Assembly: GCA_021298435.1 (NCBI GenBank)
Contig: JAJTFJ010000012.1
Span: forward strand, 1-54,974
Length of the DNA: 54,974 nucleotides
Direction of reading: 5' to 3'
Origin: Ilumatobacteraceae bacterium
Lineage (GTDB): Bacteria > Actinomycetota > Acidimicrobiia > Acidimicrobiales > Ilumatobacteraceae
Position 1 is the stretch's first letter. Each line of letters opens with the position of its first letter. A model generated the notes under the pieces. That model worked only from the letters and a program-made list of their open reading frames with translations. It had not been told where the DNA came from and made no database searches. This document shows positions 8,154-17,771 of the stretch, piece by piece. A program made the translations under genes and the position numbers.

Positions 8154-8986
8154 CGCACTCGTGTCCCTGTTGTGCGGCGACGTTCACGTTCCATCATGTA
8201 GTCAGTTGTGCGAGTGAGAGGAATAGTGATGCTTAGGAAGATCACTGCGGCGCCGATGTACGGAGTGAAGTTGGCGAACTTTGCTTTCTCGATGCCGGCC
8301 TGACGAAGAATTTCAATCGGACCGATGAGGCTGACGAGCGCAACATCTTTTTGCAAGCTGACAAGGTCATTCATGAGTGGTGGCACGACGCGACGCACAG
8401 CCTGAGGGATGACAACAAAGCGCATTGTTTGCCAGTTGGAAAGTCCCAGCGATCGCGCAGCGGCTCGCTGTGATTCGTGAACACTCTCGATGCCTGCGCG
8501 AAATACTTCGGCGACATAGGAGGCATATGTGAGGACAAGGGCAACAGAACCCCATAGGAGGGGGCTATTCCATGGGCGATCAAGGCCTAAGCCGGGAACG
8601 CCAAACCCGATGAGATAGATCCACAAGATGATGGGGACACCGCGCATGATGTCGGTGTAGGCGATGGTGAGTGCTCGCACGGGAAACAATGCAGGAGAGC
8701 GAGAGTTACGGGCCATGGCGATCACCATGGCGAGAATCAAAATGAGTGGCGCTGACCAGGCAAAAATCTTGATGTCAAGAATGAATGCATCGAGTAGTCG
8801 TGGGAAAGAATCACGAAAACGCTCGCCATTGAAGAACGATTGACGCACGCGATCCCATCGCGGCATTCGTGGGACGAGAAGCACAATCGCGGTCACCACG
8901 ATCAGCGAACTGACCGTAGCGACCGCGATGCTGCGACGTTTCCGTTTTTGTTCGTACACAGCACGACGACTGGTGGTGGTAGCCAT
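8150..8986 (-). CDS. polar amino-acid ABC transporter, permease
   Basis: 278 aa with a basic N-terminus (YEQKRKRRS) and about five or six membrane helices. The EAA-type loop, with RSLGLSNWQTM followed by VIPQAVRRVVPPL, is the classic ATPase-contact motif of the HisM/GlnP permease family. Lies between the binding protein (33 nt upstream) and the ATPase (4-nt overlap). Probably works as a homodimer because only one permease gene is present. Confidence 0.93.
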   Translation of the reverse strand: MATTTSRRAVYEQKRKRRSIAVATVSSLIVVTAIVLLVPRMPRWDRVRQSFFNGERFRDSFPRLLDAFILDIKIFAWSAPLILILAMVIAMARNSRSPALFPVRALTIAYTDIMRGVPIILWIYLIGFGVPGLGLDRPWNSPLLWGSVALVLTYASYVAEVFRAGIESVHESQRAAARSLGLSNWQTMRFVVIPQAVRRVVPPLMNDLVSLQKDVALVSLIGPIEILRQAGIEKAKFANFTPYIGAAVIFLSITIPLTRTTDYMMERERRRTTGTRVR

Positions 8987-9019
8987 CTTTAAACAGTCGT
9001 TGTGTTGTGTGACGAGGAA

Positions 9020-9883
9020 TTACTTGATGACTGGGATTTCAGCCTTGCTGGACAACCAGGTGCTGGTGATCTCTGCAAGAGATCCACTGTCCTTGATTGC
9101 TGCAAGTGCAGTGTTCACACAACCGACCAATGGGTTCTCGAGGTCGAAGACCAAACCGAACTCATCAGCAGATGCAGATGCATCGGCGGGGAACTGTCCG
9201 AGAACAGCTGATCCTTCGATTTCCACTGCCGACACGTAGAGAGCAGTCGGAAGGTCGAAGATTGCAGCATCAATCTGGTTTGCTTCGAGAGCTGCCTTTG
9301 CGCCTGCATTGTCGTCATACACGAATGGCTCGGTGTCTGGCTTGATCACGTTGGTGATGTAGTCAAGGCTGGTGGTGCCAGTCTGTGCTCCAAGCTTGAG
9401 CTTCTTGATGTCTGCAAGAGTGGTTGCACCCTTTGCAGCTGAATCAGTGAGGCCAACGATTGCCTGGTTGGTGGTGTAGTAACCATCGCTGAAGGAAACA
9501 GTCTTCTTGCGCTCTTCGGTGATGGAGTACTGCTGAAGGTTGAAGTCAAAGTTCTTCTTACCTGGCTGGATCGCTTCGTCAAATGTGGTGCGAACCCACT
9601 TGACATTTGCGTCGGAGTAGCCAAGCTCGGTTGCGATTGCATAAGCAACAGCAGCTTCGAAACCTTCTTTTGATTCTGGCTTGTCGTCAACGACCCATGG
9701 GCCGAATGCAGGTGAGCCTGTGGCGATGGTGAGCACACCGTCGTTGAGGGTCTTGCCAGCTGTGCACTCGTTGCCAGAACCAGCAGTGGTTGCAGCGTCT
9801 GAGGATTCGCTAGATGATGATCCGCCACATGCTGCGAGCAGCAGTGCACCGGAGATGGACAGGGCGAGCGCGATTTTGCGCAT
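9020..9883 (-). CDS. amino-acid ABC transporter, substrate-binding lipoprotein
   Basis: 287 aa. Signal peptide with lipobox (LLLAACGG), then a Ser-rich linker and a type-II periplasmic-binding fold (family 3 solute-binding, amino-acid type). The start MRKIAL at 9883 is chosen for the ribosome-binding site AAAGGAAA upstream; an in-frame start at 9943 would add 20 residues before the signal peptide. First gene of the importer operon. A possible -35 TTGACG lies at about 9938-9943 on the minus strand. Ligand unknown. Confidence 0.92.
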   Translation of the reverse strand: MRKIALALSISGALLLAACGGSSSSESSDAATTAGSGNECTAGKTLNDGVLTIATGSPAFGPWVVDDKPESKEGFEAAVAYAIATELGYSDANVKWVRTTFDEAIQPGKKNFDFNLQQYSITEERKKTVSFSDGYYTTNQAIVGLTDSAAKGATTLADIKKLKLGAQTGTTSLDYITNVIKPDTEPFVYDDNAGAKAALEANQIDAAIFDLPTALYVSAVEIEGSAVLGQFPADASASADEFGLVFDLENPLVGCVNTALAAIKDSGSLAEITSTWLSSKAEIPVIK

Positions 9884-9995
9884 GGTGTTTCCTTTCGGAA
9901 GGGATTGGGCAGACGAAATCCTATCTTTCGGTATTTCCGTCAACGAACTGAGTCTGGAGGCCGAATCGGGGGCGGTGCAGGTGCGTCTTGTCAGT

Positions 9996-10001
9996 CATAA
10001 T
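9996..10001 (+). promoter_or_regulatory. -10 box of dapA
   Basis: CATAAT followed by 6 nt (GGGGGC) and the dapA ATG. The short G-rich spacer is too close to act as a normal Shine-Dalgarno, so a leaderless start is likely. Confidence 0.4.
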
Positions 10002-10007
10002 GGGGGC

Positions 10008-10910
10008 ATGGCCCTTTTCGGACAAGTTCTCACGGCAATGATCACGCCCTTCGATTCCACTGGTGCGCTCGACATCGCCGAGGCCGTCCGTCTCGCCAAA
10101 TGGTTGCAGGACAACGGCAACGATGGCCTTGTCATCTCTGGCACCACTGGCGAATCATCCACACTGACTGACCCCGAAAAGTTGGAACTCTGGGAAGCCA
10201 TCATTGGCGCAGTCACTATCCCGGTTATCGCAGGCAGTGGCTCGAATGACACCGCTCACTCTGTGCACCTCACGAAAGAGGTCACGAAGATGGGTGCGGC
10301 TGGCATCCTGGCCGTTGGTCCGTATTACAACCGTCCGCCGCAGTCGGGTCTCGTCGGCCACATTGAAGCGATGGCGAATGCAACAACGTTGCCGGTCGTT
10401 GTCTATGACATTCCTGTTCGCACTGGTCGCAAGATTTCAACAGAGTCACTTGCGTACTTGGCGAACAACGTGAAGAACGTAAAGGCGTTGAAAGATGCTG
10501 CGGGTAATCCAGCAGAAACGGCGAACCTCATGGCGATGGTGCCGAAAGACTTCGAGTTGTACTCTGGCGATGACGGACTCACGCTTGCGTTCCTTGCATA
10601 CGGAGGCTCGGGTGTGATTGGAGTGGCAACACACTGGAGTGCGCCAGAACATCAACTCATGATCAACGCATTCCACAGTGGTGATGTAAAGAAGGCTCGT
10701 GCAATCAACGACATCTTGTTGGAGAGCTATGCATTCGAAACCGGTGATGCGAACCCGAATCCGATTCCATCAAAGGTGATGATGAATCATCTTGGATTCA
10801 ATGTGGGGCAGTGCCGTTTGCCCATGGGCCCACCACCTGCAGGTCTTGATGTTCGCGCTCGTGAGGTTCATGCGAATCTTGAGAAGGCGCGTGCCGCTCT
10901 TCGCGGTTAA
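10008..10910 (+). CDS. dapA: 4-hydroxy-tetrahydrodipicolinate synthase
   Basis: 300 aa. Condenses pyruvate with aspartate semialdehyde as the first committed step to DAP and lysine. The Schiff-base Lys is Lys162 (VKALKDAAG) and the proton-relay Tyr is Tyr133 (VVVYDIPVRTG); GTTGESSTL near residues 45-53 is the substrate-binding loop. The start MALFGQV gives normal length; an ORF opening at 9681 would read through the divergent binding-protein gene. rnj begins 3 nt after the stop, so the two are probably cotranscribed. Confidence 0.96.
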   Translation: MALFGQVLTAMITPFDSTGALDIAEAVRLAKWLQDNGNDGLVISGTTGESSTLTDPEKLELWEAIIGAVTIPVIAGSGSNDTAHSVHLTKEVTKMGAAGILAVGPYYNRPPQSGLVGHIEAMANATTLPVVVYDIPVRTGRKISTESLAYLANNVKNVKALKDAAGNPAETANLMAMVPKDFELYSGDDGLTLAFLAYGGSGVIGVATHWSAPEHQLMINAFHSGDVKKARAINDILLESYAFETGDANPNPIPSKVMMNHLGFNVGQCRLPMGPPPAGLDVRAREVHANLEKARAALRG

Positions 10911-10913
10911 CTC

Positions 10914-12575
10914 ATGGCTGCTCCGATACGTATCTACTTCCTTGGCGGTCTTGGCGAGATTGGTCGCAACTGCATGGTCCTCGAGCAGGACAGCAAGTTG
11001 CTCCTTATTGACTGTGGTCTCATGTTCCCCGATGCAGACATGCACGGCATCGACTTGGTGTTGCCTGACTTCACCTTCTTGATTGAAAACAAAGATCGCA
11101 TCGTCGGTTGTGTGGCAACCCATGGTCACGAAGACCATGTCGGTGGTTTGCAGTTCTTGCTGCGTGAATTGGAATTCCCCATTTACGGATCTGCCGTCAC
11201 GCTTGGATTAGCACGTAATCGCATTGAAGAAGCAGGGCTGTTGAAGAACACCAGCCTTGTCACTGTTCGTGATGGTGAGCGCATCAACATTGGGCCGTTT
11301 GACGTTGAGTTCTTGCCAGTCACTCACTCGGTGCCGCACGCACACGCGATCATCGTTCACACGCCACAGGGTGTCATCGTGCACTCGGGCGACTTCAAGC
11401 TTGATCTCACGCCGGTCGACAACCGTCGAACAGATCTTGCGCGCTTGGGTGAATTGGCATCCACTGTGGGTATTCGCTTGTTGATGTGTGACAGCACGAA
11501 CGCTGAAGAGCATGGTCATGCACCGAGCGAGAAGAGCGTGGGCGCTGTCCTTCGCCAGTTGTTCTACGAGCATCGTGACCGTCGCATCATCACCGCATCG
11601 TTTGCCAGCCACATTCACCGTGTGCAGCAGGTGATTGAAGCCGCACTTGATCACGGTCGCAAAGTGTGTCTCATGGGTCGTTCCATGCAGAAGAACATCG
11701 CACTCGCCATTGACCTCAAACTGATTGATGTTCCGGCCAGTGCATTCGTCGATGTGGAACAAGTGCACGATTACGCACCGCAAGACATCTGCATTATCTC
11801 CACCGGTTCACAGGGTGAACCAATGTCGGCACTTTCATTGTTGTCGCGCGGTGAAAGTCGTTGGTTCAAGGTGGGAGAGGACGACACCATCATTTTGTCG
11901 AGTCACGCAATTCCTGGCAACGAGGGAAATGTCAATCGAGTGATTGATGGTCTCATGCGTGCGGGCGCAAAAGTGGTGCACAGCGGAATCGCAGATGTGC
12001 ATGCAACAGGGCACGCACAAGCAGATGAATTGAAGACGTATCACTCCATCCTTCGTCCTGAATGGTTCATTCCGGTGCACGGCGAATTCCGCCACATGCG
12101 TGCACATGCAGAACTTGCAATTGTGATGGGTGCCGAAAAAGACAAAGTGTTGCAAGCCACTGATGGTGACGTTGTTGAACTGTCGGATGATGGTCTGGCG
12201 TTCGTGGGCAAAGTTCCTGCGAGCTACTTGTTCGTTGATGGCATTGTTGGCGATGTGGGTCAAGGCGTGTTGCGCGACCGTCGCGTTCTTGCTGAAGAAG
12301 GCGTTGTTGTCATCGTGGCCACTGTTGATGCAGCGAACCACAAAGTCATTACTGGCCCTGAGGTGATTACTCGCGGTTGGGTCTATGCACCGGAAGCCGA
12401 CAGCCTTCTTGACGAGGCTGAGGCCCACATCGAGAAGCAGCTGGTGAAAGCTCTTGACGACGGCATCACCGATATCGATGGTCTCGAGCGCGTGGTGCGC
12501 AAAGCAGCGGGCAAATTCGTCAGCGATCGCACAAAGCGTCGTCCGATGATTGTTCCTGTGGTGATGACCACATAA
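10914..12575 (+). CDS. rnj: ribonuclease J
   Basis: 553 aa. A metallo-beta-lactamase/beta-CASP nuclease with 5'-3' exonuclease and endonuclease activity in mRNA decay and rRNA maturation. The zinc motif HGHEDHVGG lies near residues 68-76, with further ligands in VTHSVPHAH and HSGDFKLD. The beta-CASP core and a C-terminal domain complete the usual length. Sits directly after dapA and before ftsK, the common actinobacterial order. With pnp in the same window, it supplies both main exonuclease polarities of RNA turnover. Confidence 0.95.
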   Translation: MAAPIRIYFLGGLGEIGRNCMVLEQDSKLLLIDCGLMFPDADMHGIDLVLPDFTFLIENKDRIVGCVATHGHEDHVGGLQFLLRELEFPIYGSAVTLGLARNRIEEAGLLKNTSLVTVRDGERINIGPFDVEFLPVTHSVPHAHAIIVHTPQGVIVHSGDFKLDLTPVDNRRTDLARLGELASTVGIRLLMCDSTNAEEHGHAPSEKSVGAVLRQLFYEHRDRRIITASFASHIHRVQQVIEAALDHGRKVCLMGRSMQKNIALAIDLKLIDVPASAFVDVEQVHDYAPQDICIISTGSQGEPMSALSLLSRGESRWFKVGEDDTIILSSHAIPGNEGNVNRVIDGLMRAGAKVVHSGIADVHATGHAQADELKTYHSILRPEWFIPVHGEFRHMRAHAELAIVMGAEKDKVLQATDGDVVELSDDGLAFVGKVPASYLFVDGIVGDVGQGVLRDRRVLAEEGVVVIVATVDAANHKVITGPEVITRGWVYAPEADSLLDEAEAHIEKQLVKALDDGITDIDGLERVVRKAAGKFVSDRTKRRPMIVPVVMTT

Positions 12576-12630
12576 ATCCTGTCTTTTGGGGGTTTGGGGA
12601 GGTATCCCGAACGTCAGTTCACCCCACTAG

Positions 12631-12636
12631 TACCTT
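12631..12636 (+). promoter_or_regulatory. -10 box of ftsK
   Basis: TACCTT followed by 7 nt and the ATG at 12644; no Shine-Dalgarno. Suggests that ftsK has its own leaderless promoter within the rnj-ftsK gap. Confidence 0.45.
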
Positions 12637-12643
12637 TTGAGTC

Positions 12644-15028
12644 ATGTCTGGCAAGGGTTCTCGTTCGTCTTCTGGCGGCTCTAAGGGGTCGTCCCGTGGG
12701 GCTGTGAAGACCCCACCCAAGGGAAACAAGCGTCCAACCGCAAAGTCCAAGTCCAAGGACAACGCCGATTCGGCTGCCCGTGAGGTCGTTCGTGGCCGAG
12801 AGGTCGAGTTCTGGGGTATTGGACTCATCAGTTCCGGCATCGTGTTTGTTCTCGCTATGTATCTGCGAATGGCTGGCCCATTAGGTCGCGGAATCGACAC
12901 CACCTTTGGCTGGCTGCTCGGCCTTGGTCGATTCGCTCTGCCAGTTGTTGTCATCGGTGTGGGTGTTGCCATGGTGCGACGCCGCAGTGTGGAGCATCGC
13001 GTCCGCTTAGCTATTGGCTGGACCGTTGTGGTGCTGGCCATCCTTGGTCTGTTGCACGTCATGAATGGTGCCGACAAGATCGTTGCTGATGTCGATGCGA
13101 TGTCTCAGGCCGGCGGTTGGTTTGGTGCAGTCATCGGCGAGCCTCTTCGTTCAACACTGAGCTGGGCAGGTGCGTGGGTAGTACTCATTGCCATTGGCAC
13201 CGCGGGTGCGATGTTGGTGACAGATACAACGCTTCCCGAACTCATCGCGATCATTCGTACATGGAGCGCAAAGATCTCTGGCCCAGCGGCAGATGCTGCT
13301 CGCACCGCAACGACTAATCGTGATCGTGGTTTCGACAGTGTTGATGACGAAGTGCCAGCGAAGAAGTCGCGCGCAAAGAAACTCAGTATCTACGACGCCG
13401 CAGACGATGACGATCTTGCTCCGGTGAAGCCGAAGCAATCGCGTCGCAAATCAGAACCTGCGTCTGCAAGTACTCCTGAATTCGTGGGCAAGCCTGGTAC
13501 AAAGAACGCCGGCAGTGATGATGAATCCTCAACTGCTGTTGTTGGCGCAACCTCTGGCGTGTGGACACTTCCACCGCTGAATTTGCTGGGCCAAACAGAA
13601 ACCTTTGAAGTAGACAATGCTCGTGTTGCCGAACGCGGACGTTTGTTGCAGCAAGCACTTGCGTCTCATGGCGTGGAAACTCGCCTCAGCCATCAAACTG
13701 TTGGGCCAACAGTGACTCGTTTTGAGTTGGAACTCGGAACAGGTGTGAAGGTTGCAAAGATCACCAGCTTGAACCGCGACATTGCCTACTCAATGGCCGC
13801 CACCGACGTGCGTATCTTGGCACCGATCCCTGGCAAGTCTGCTGTGGGTGTGGAAGTACCGAACGAAGTGCGTCAACTGGTGTCGTTGGGTGACCTCATG
13901 GTCAGTGCTGAAGCTCGTGCTGCGACACATCCGCTTGACGTTGCAGTCGGCAAAGACATTGCTGGCCGTGCGGTGTTTGTGAACCTTGCGGCAACGCCAC
14001 ACATGTTGATTGCTGGTGCCACGGGTGCTGGTAAGTCCAGTGGCATTAACTCGATTCTCACGTCGTTGCTCATGCGCAGTACGCCTGAGCAAGTGCGTCT
14101 CATTCTGATTGACCCGAAGCAAGTGGAAATGGGCCAATACGCCCGTTTGCCACACCTTCTCACTGCTCCTGTCACTAACCCGAAGAAGGCAGCGAATGCG
14201 TTGTCGTGGGCTGTGAAAGAAATGGAGAACCGCTACGACACATTGGTTGAAGTGGGCTTCCGTGACATTGGTGGTTTCAACGCAGCGTTTGATCGTGGCG
14301 AAGTGAATGATCCGAACGACGAACACGCCAAGAAGTATGAGCGCATGCCGTACATCGTTGTTGTTGTCGACGAGTTGAACGACCTCATGATGGTCGCAGC
14401 GCGTGACGTGGAAGAGTCCATCACACGTATTGCTCAGAAGGCACGTGCTGTTGGTATTCACCTCATTGTCGCTACGCAGCGCCCGAGCGTCAACGTCATC
14501 ACCGGCGTGATTAAGGCAAACATTCCAGCTCGTATGGCCTTTGCCGTGAGCAGTCTCACCGACAGTCGAGTCATTCTCGACCAACCAGGTGCAGAGAAGT
14601 TGGTCGGTAAGGGCGACATGTTGTTGATGCCTGGCAATACCAACGTGCCGCAGCGTATTCAGGGCTCATGGGTTGACGAAGAAGAAGTGCGCAAAGTAGT
14701 CGCGCACTGGCGTCGTCAAGGACCTGAAGTTGTGTATGTCTCAGGCATTGAAGGTGATCCGAGTGGTCCTGGCAGCAGCGGTGGCGGAGCGTCGTCCTAC
14801 GGTGGCGGCAGCAGCGATGAAGATGATTTGATTCGCGCAGCCATTGATGTTGTTGTGCGTTCAGGCCTTGGTTCAACATCGATGTTGCAACGCAAGTTGA
14901 AAGTGGGCTTTGCCCGTGCAGGTCGCATCATGGATGAACTGGAAGAACGAGGAATCGTTGGGCCAGCGCAAGGCTCCAAGCCGCGTGAAGTTCTCGTGAC
15001 AGTCGAGGAACTCGAAAACGAAGGATAA
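12644..15028 (+). CDS. ftsK: DNA translocase FtsK/SpoIIIE
   Basis: 794 aa. Pumps the chromosome terminus through the closing septum. A basic, Ser/Gly/Lys-rich N-terminus (~50 residues) is followed by four membrane helices within roughly residues 55-200, then a charged linker with lysine-rich patches. The motor domain has Walker A GATGAGKSSG near residue 460 and Walker B in IVVVVDELND. The last ~65 residues are a winged-helix gamma domain (LGSTSMLQRKLKVGFARAGRIM), which in the family reads KOPS polarity sites. Confidence 0.95.
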   Translation: MSGKGSRSSSGGSKGSSRGAVKTPPKGNKRPTAKSKSKDNADSAAREVVRGREVEFWGIGLISSGIVFVLAMYLRMAGPLGRGIDTTFGWLLGLGRFALPVVVIGVGVAMVRRRSVEHRVRLAIGWTVVVLAILGLLHVMNGADKIVADVDAMSQAGGWFGAVIGEPLRSTLSWAGAWVVLIAIGTAGAMLVTDTTLPELIAIIRTWSAKISGPAADAARTATTNRDRGFDSVDDEVPAKKSRAKKLSIYDAADDDDLAPVKPKQSRRKSEPASASTPEFVGKPGTKNAGSDDESSTAVVGATSGVWTLPPLNLLGQTETFEVDNARVAERGRLLQQALASHGVETRLSHQTVGPTVTRFELELGTGVKVAKITSLNRDIAYSMAATDVRILAPIPGKSAVGVEVPNEVRQLVSLGDLMVSAEARAATHPLDVAVGKDIAGRAVFVNLAATPHMLIAGATGAGKSSGINSILTSLLMRSTPEQVRLILIDPKQVEMGQYARLPHLLTAPVTNPKKAANALSWAVKEMENRYDTLVEVGFRDIGGFNAAFDRGEVNDPNDEHAKKYERMPYIVVVVDELNDLMMVAARDVEESITRIAQKARAVGIHLIVATQRPSVNVITGVIKANIPARMAFAVSSLTDSRVILDQPGAEKLVGKGDMLLMPGNTNVPQRIQGSWVDEEEVRKVVAHWRRQGPEVVYVSGIEGDPSGPGSSGGGASSYGGGSSDEDDLIRAAIDVVVRSGLGSTSMLQRKLKVGFARAGRIMDELEERGIVGPAQGSKPREVLVTVEELENEG

Positions 15029-15033
15029 GAACA

Positions 15034-15948
15034 ATGTCAGCAGCATTAACCCAGGTATGTGACGGACTCAAGTTTCCAGAAGGGCCTGTGGCAATGCCTG
15101 ATGGTTCTGTAATTCTGACGGAGATGTTTGGCGCGTGTCTCACACGTGTTGCGCCCGATGGCACAAAGTCAAAAGTTGCTGATGTCGTTGGACTGCCGAA
15201 TGGTCTTGCACTCGGGCCTGATGGCTTCTTATACATGTGCAACAACGGCGGAGCTTTCACGCCACTTGACATGGCAGGGCTCACGTTTCCTGGTGAATTT
15301 GATCCGTCCAAGTACATCGGTGGACGAATTCAAAAAGTCAATATCGAGACTGGTGAAGTAACAGACCTTTACACGCACTGTGATGATCATGCTCTGCGTG
15401 CGCCGAACGACATTGTGTTTGATGAACACGGTGGCTTCTGGTTTACCGATCACGGTATTCGTCACGAACGTGTCGCTGATCGCACCGGCATCTATTACGC
15501 CAAGGCCGATGGTTCGTTCATCGAAGAAGTTGTCTTCCCCGTGGATTCACCCAATGGCATCGGACTATCACCAGCAGGGGATCGCGTGTATTGGGCTGAG
15601 ACGCACACGGGTCGTGTGTATCAACGCGCCATCACTTCGCCAGGCAAAGTGGCGCCGCTCACGGAGATTCCCACCATGTTGTGTGGACTGCCCGGATACC
15701 AATTGTTTGACTCGCTCGCAGTGGACGGCGAGGGAAACATTTGTGTTGCCACACTTGTGAACGGTGGAGTCACCGTGATCTCGCCCGACGGCGATGTCAT
15801 CAATTTCATCGAAGTGGATGACCGCATCACCACAAACATCTGTTTTGGTGGTCCTGACTACCAAACGGCCTACATCACGGCCTCAAGCACGGGCCGTTTG
15901 TTGAAGATGCAGTGGCCATACAAGGGCCTCAAACTCCACTGGCAGTAG
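15034..15948 (+). CDS. SMP-30/gluconolactonase-family protein
   Basis: 304 aa. A predicted six-bladed beta-propeller of the SMP-30/lactonase/LRE family, calcium-dependent sugar-lactone or ester hydrolases. Evidence: KFPEGPVAMPDGS at the N-terminus, repeated blade motifs (LPNGLALGPDGFLY, SPNGIGLSPAGDRVYWAET), and RAPNDIVFDEHGGFWFTDHG, which holds the Asn/Asp metal ligands. No signal peptide, so cytoplasmic. An AAGGA ribosome-binding site overlaps the ftsK stop, implying coupling. Its presence between ftsK and rimO is not part of the usual core order. The substrate cannot be inferred. Confidence 0.8.
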   Translation: MSAALTQVCDGLKFPEGPVAMPDGSVILTEMFGACLTRVAPDGTKSKVADVVGLPNGLALGPDGFLYMCNNGGAFTPLDMAGLTFPGEFDPSKYIGGRIQKVNIETGEVTDLYTHCDDHALRAPNDIVFDEHGGFWFTDHGIRHERVADRTGIYYAKADGSFIEEVVFPVDSPNGIGLSPAGDRVYWAETHTGRVYQRAITSPGKVAPLTEIPTMLCGLPGYQLFDSLAVDGEGNICVATLVNGGVTVISPDGDVINFIEVDDRITTNICFGGPDYQTAYITASSTGRLLKMQWPYKGLKLHWQ

Positions 15949-15951
15949 GCT
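15946..15951 (+). promoter_or_regulatory. -10 box of rimO
   Basis: TAGGCT, overlapping the stop codon of the preceding gene, then 7 nt and the rimO ATG. There is no Shine-Dalgarno in the A/T-rich spacer. Confidence 0.4.
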
Positions 15952-15958
15952 CATATAA

Positions 15959-17236
15959 ATGGGGCAGAAGTTCTACATAGAGACATTGGGTTGCCCCAAG
16001 AATCAAGTCGACTCCGAAAAGATCATTGGCACATTGCTTGCCGACGGTCTCACGGCAACCTCTGACCCTTCGAAGGCCGATGTCGTTGTTGTCAACACCT
16101 GCGCATTCATCGACGAAGCCCGCAAAGAGAGCATCGACACCCTGTTGACTCTCGATGATCAGCGGAAGCGTTCATCTCGTCTCGTTGTCACCGGCTGCAT
16201 GGCCGAGCGCTACGGCGACGAACTAGCAGAGGCGCTTCCCGAGGCAGACCAGATTGCAGGATTCGGCGTGCCCATCCAGGTTGGTCGCAAGCCCATCAAG
16301 GTCACCGGAGCTGTTCCAAAGTTCGACCTCTTGAACCTTCCTCGTCCGAAGTCATCATCTCCCTGGGCGTATATCAAGATTGCTGAAGGCTGCGACCGTA
16401 GTTGTGGCTTCTGTGCCATCCCATCATTCCGCGGTCCGCAGGTCAGTCGCGATGTCTCGGCAATTCTCGCCGAAGTTGAACAAGTTGATGTGCGCGAAGT
16501 GGTTCTTGTCGCGCAAGACCTCGCAAGTTACGGCAAAGATCGTCCCGACGAATTGGGTGCTGGCTCCATCGTGCAGTTAGTGCGTGATGTTTCGAGCATG
16601 GTCGATTGGGTTCGTTTGTTGTATCTCTACCCAAGCGATCTGTCCGATGAATTGATCGATGCAATCTTGGCCACGGGCGTGCCGTACTTCGACTTGTCGT
16701 TACAGCATGTGTCCAAAGCTCATCTGCGTCGCATGCGCCGCTGGGGTGACAAGGACCGTTTCCTCGAGCGCATTGAGCGCATTCGTTCGATTGAGCCGAA
16801 TGCGACATTCCGTAGCAACTTCATCGTGGGGTATCCCGGCGAGACCGAAGAAGACCATGATCAATTGCTCGACTTCGTGCGCGAAGCGCAACTTGATTGG
16901 TGCGGCTTCTTCTCATTCAGCCCCGAAGACGGAACACACGCATTGACACTTCCTGATCATGTCGAAGAGTCGTTGATGCATGAGCGGTTGTCAGAATTGC
17001 GCGAGATGCAAGACAACATCACAGCCGAGCGTCGTGATGCTCTGTTGGGCGAAACTATTCAAGTGTTGGTCGATGAGCCAGGCATTGCGCGTTCTTTCCG
17101 CGAAGCACCAGAGATTGACGGCGTTGTACAAGTGCCCGATACTCTTGAAGTAGGCCGTTTCCACACTGTTGTGGTGGAACAAGTTTTTGGCCCCGACCTC
17201 ATCGCAGTACCCGCGGATGGTGCACATGGCAGTTGA
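15959..17236 (+). CDS. rimO: ribosomal protein S12 methylthiotransferase
   Basis: 425 aa. A radical SAM enzyme that methylthiolates an aspartate of S12. The N-terminal domain holds three cluster cysteines (Cys12 in ETLGCPKN, Cys48 in VNTCAF, Cys80 in VTGCMAER). The radical SAM motif is CDRSCGFC (Cys145, 149, 152) followed by AIPSFRG, which favours RimO over MiaB. A TRAM domain forms the C-terminus. pgsA starts inside its last codons, as in many actinobacteria. Confidence 0.94.
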   Translation: MGQKFYIETLGCPKNQVDSEKIIGTLLADGLTATSDPSKADVVVVNTCAFIDEARKESIDTLLTLDDQRKRSSRLVVTGCMAERYGDELAEALPEADQIAGFGVPIQVGRKPIKVTGAVPKFDLLNLPRPKSSSPWAYIKIAEGCDRSCGFCAIPSFRGPQVSRDVSAILAEVEQVDVREVVLVAQDLASYGKDRPDELGAGSIVQLVRDVSSMVDWVRLLYLYPSDLSDELIDAILATGVPYFDLSLQHVSKAHLRRMRRWGDKDRFLERIERIRSIEPNATFRSNFIVGYPGETEEDHDQLLDFVREAQLDWCGFFSFSPEDGTHALTLPDHVEESLMHERLSELREMQDNITAERRDALLGETIQVLVDEPGIARSFREAPEIDGVVQVPDTLEVGRFHTVVVEQVFGPDLIAVPADGAHGS

Positions 17237-17771
17237 CGAAACTGCGATCGTGACATGGGCCAACATGGTCACGGTGACTCGAGTTCTTGCGTCACCATTC
17301 CTGTTTCTCATGATTCCCGACGAACGTGTGGGCTCGTGGGCAGCACTGGCTGTGTGGATTCTGTTGTGCAGCAGTGATGGCTTCGATGGCTATTTGGCTC
17401 GTCGTCATGGCATCACTCGTAGTGGTGCATTCCTTGACCCGCTCGCAGACAAGATTCTCGTGCTGGGTGCCATGTTCACTTTGGTGAGCCGTGATGTGTT
17501 CTGGGTCCTTCCGGTTGTGATCATTGCTGCTCGTGAGATTGCTGTCAGTTTGTACCGCGTGTTTGCTGGGTCAAAGGGCGTATCGATGCCGGCCAGCAAG
17601 TTGGCCAAAGTCAAAACGGTGATGCAGCAGTGTGCAGTCGGTTTCGCGCTCTTGCCATTGACTATCAACGATGCCACGTGGACCTACATCGTTTGTTTGT
17701 GGGTCGCTGTTGCTCTCACATTGGTGAGTGCAGCGCAGTACGCGCAACGCGCACTCGTTTCAACACGATGA
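17226..17771 (+). CDS. pgsA: CDP-diacylglycerol--glycerol-3-phosphate 3-phosphatidyltransferase
   Basis: 181 aa integral membrane enzyme making phosphatidylglycerol phosphate. The CDP-alcohol phosphotransferase motif DGFDGYLARRHGITRSG followed by AFLDPLADK is complete. Starts at 17226, or 9 nt earlier at 17217, overlapping rimO by 11 nt. The stop overlaps the following MFS gene by 4 nt. A related CDP-alcohol transferase such as a cardiolipin synthase is possible, but position after rimO supports PgsA. Confidence 0.85.
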   Translation: MAVDETAIVTWANMVTVTRVLASPFLFLMIPDERVGSWAALAVWILLCSSDGFDGYLARRHGITRSGAFLDPLADKILVLGAMFTLVSRDVFWVLPVVIIAAREIAVSLYRVFAGSKGVSMPASKLAKVKTVMQQCAVGFALLPLTINDATWTYIVCLWVAVALTLVSAAQYAQRALVSTR

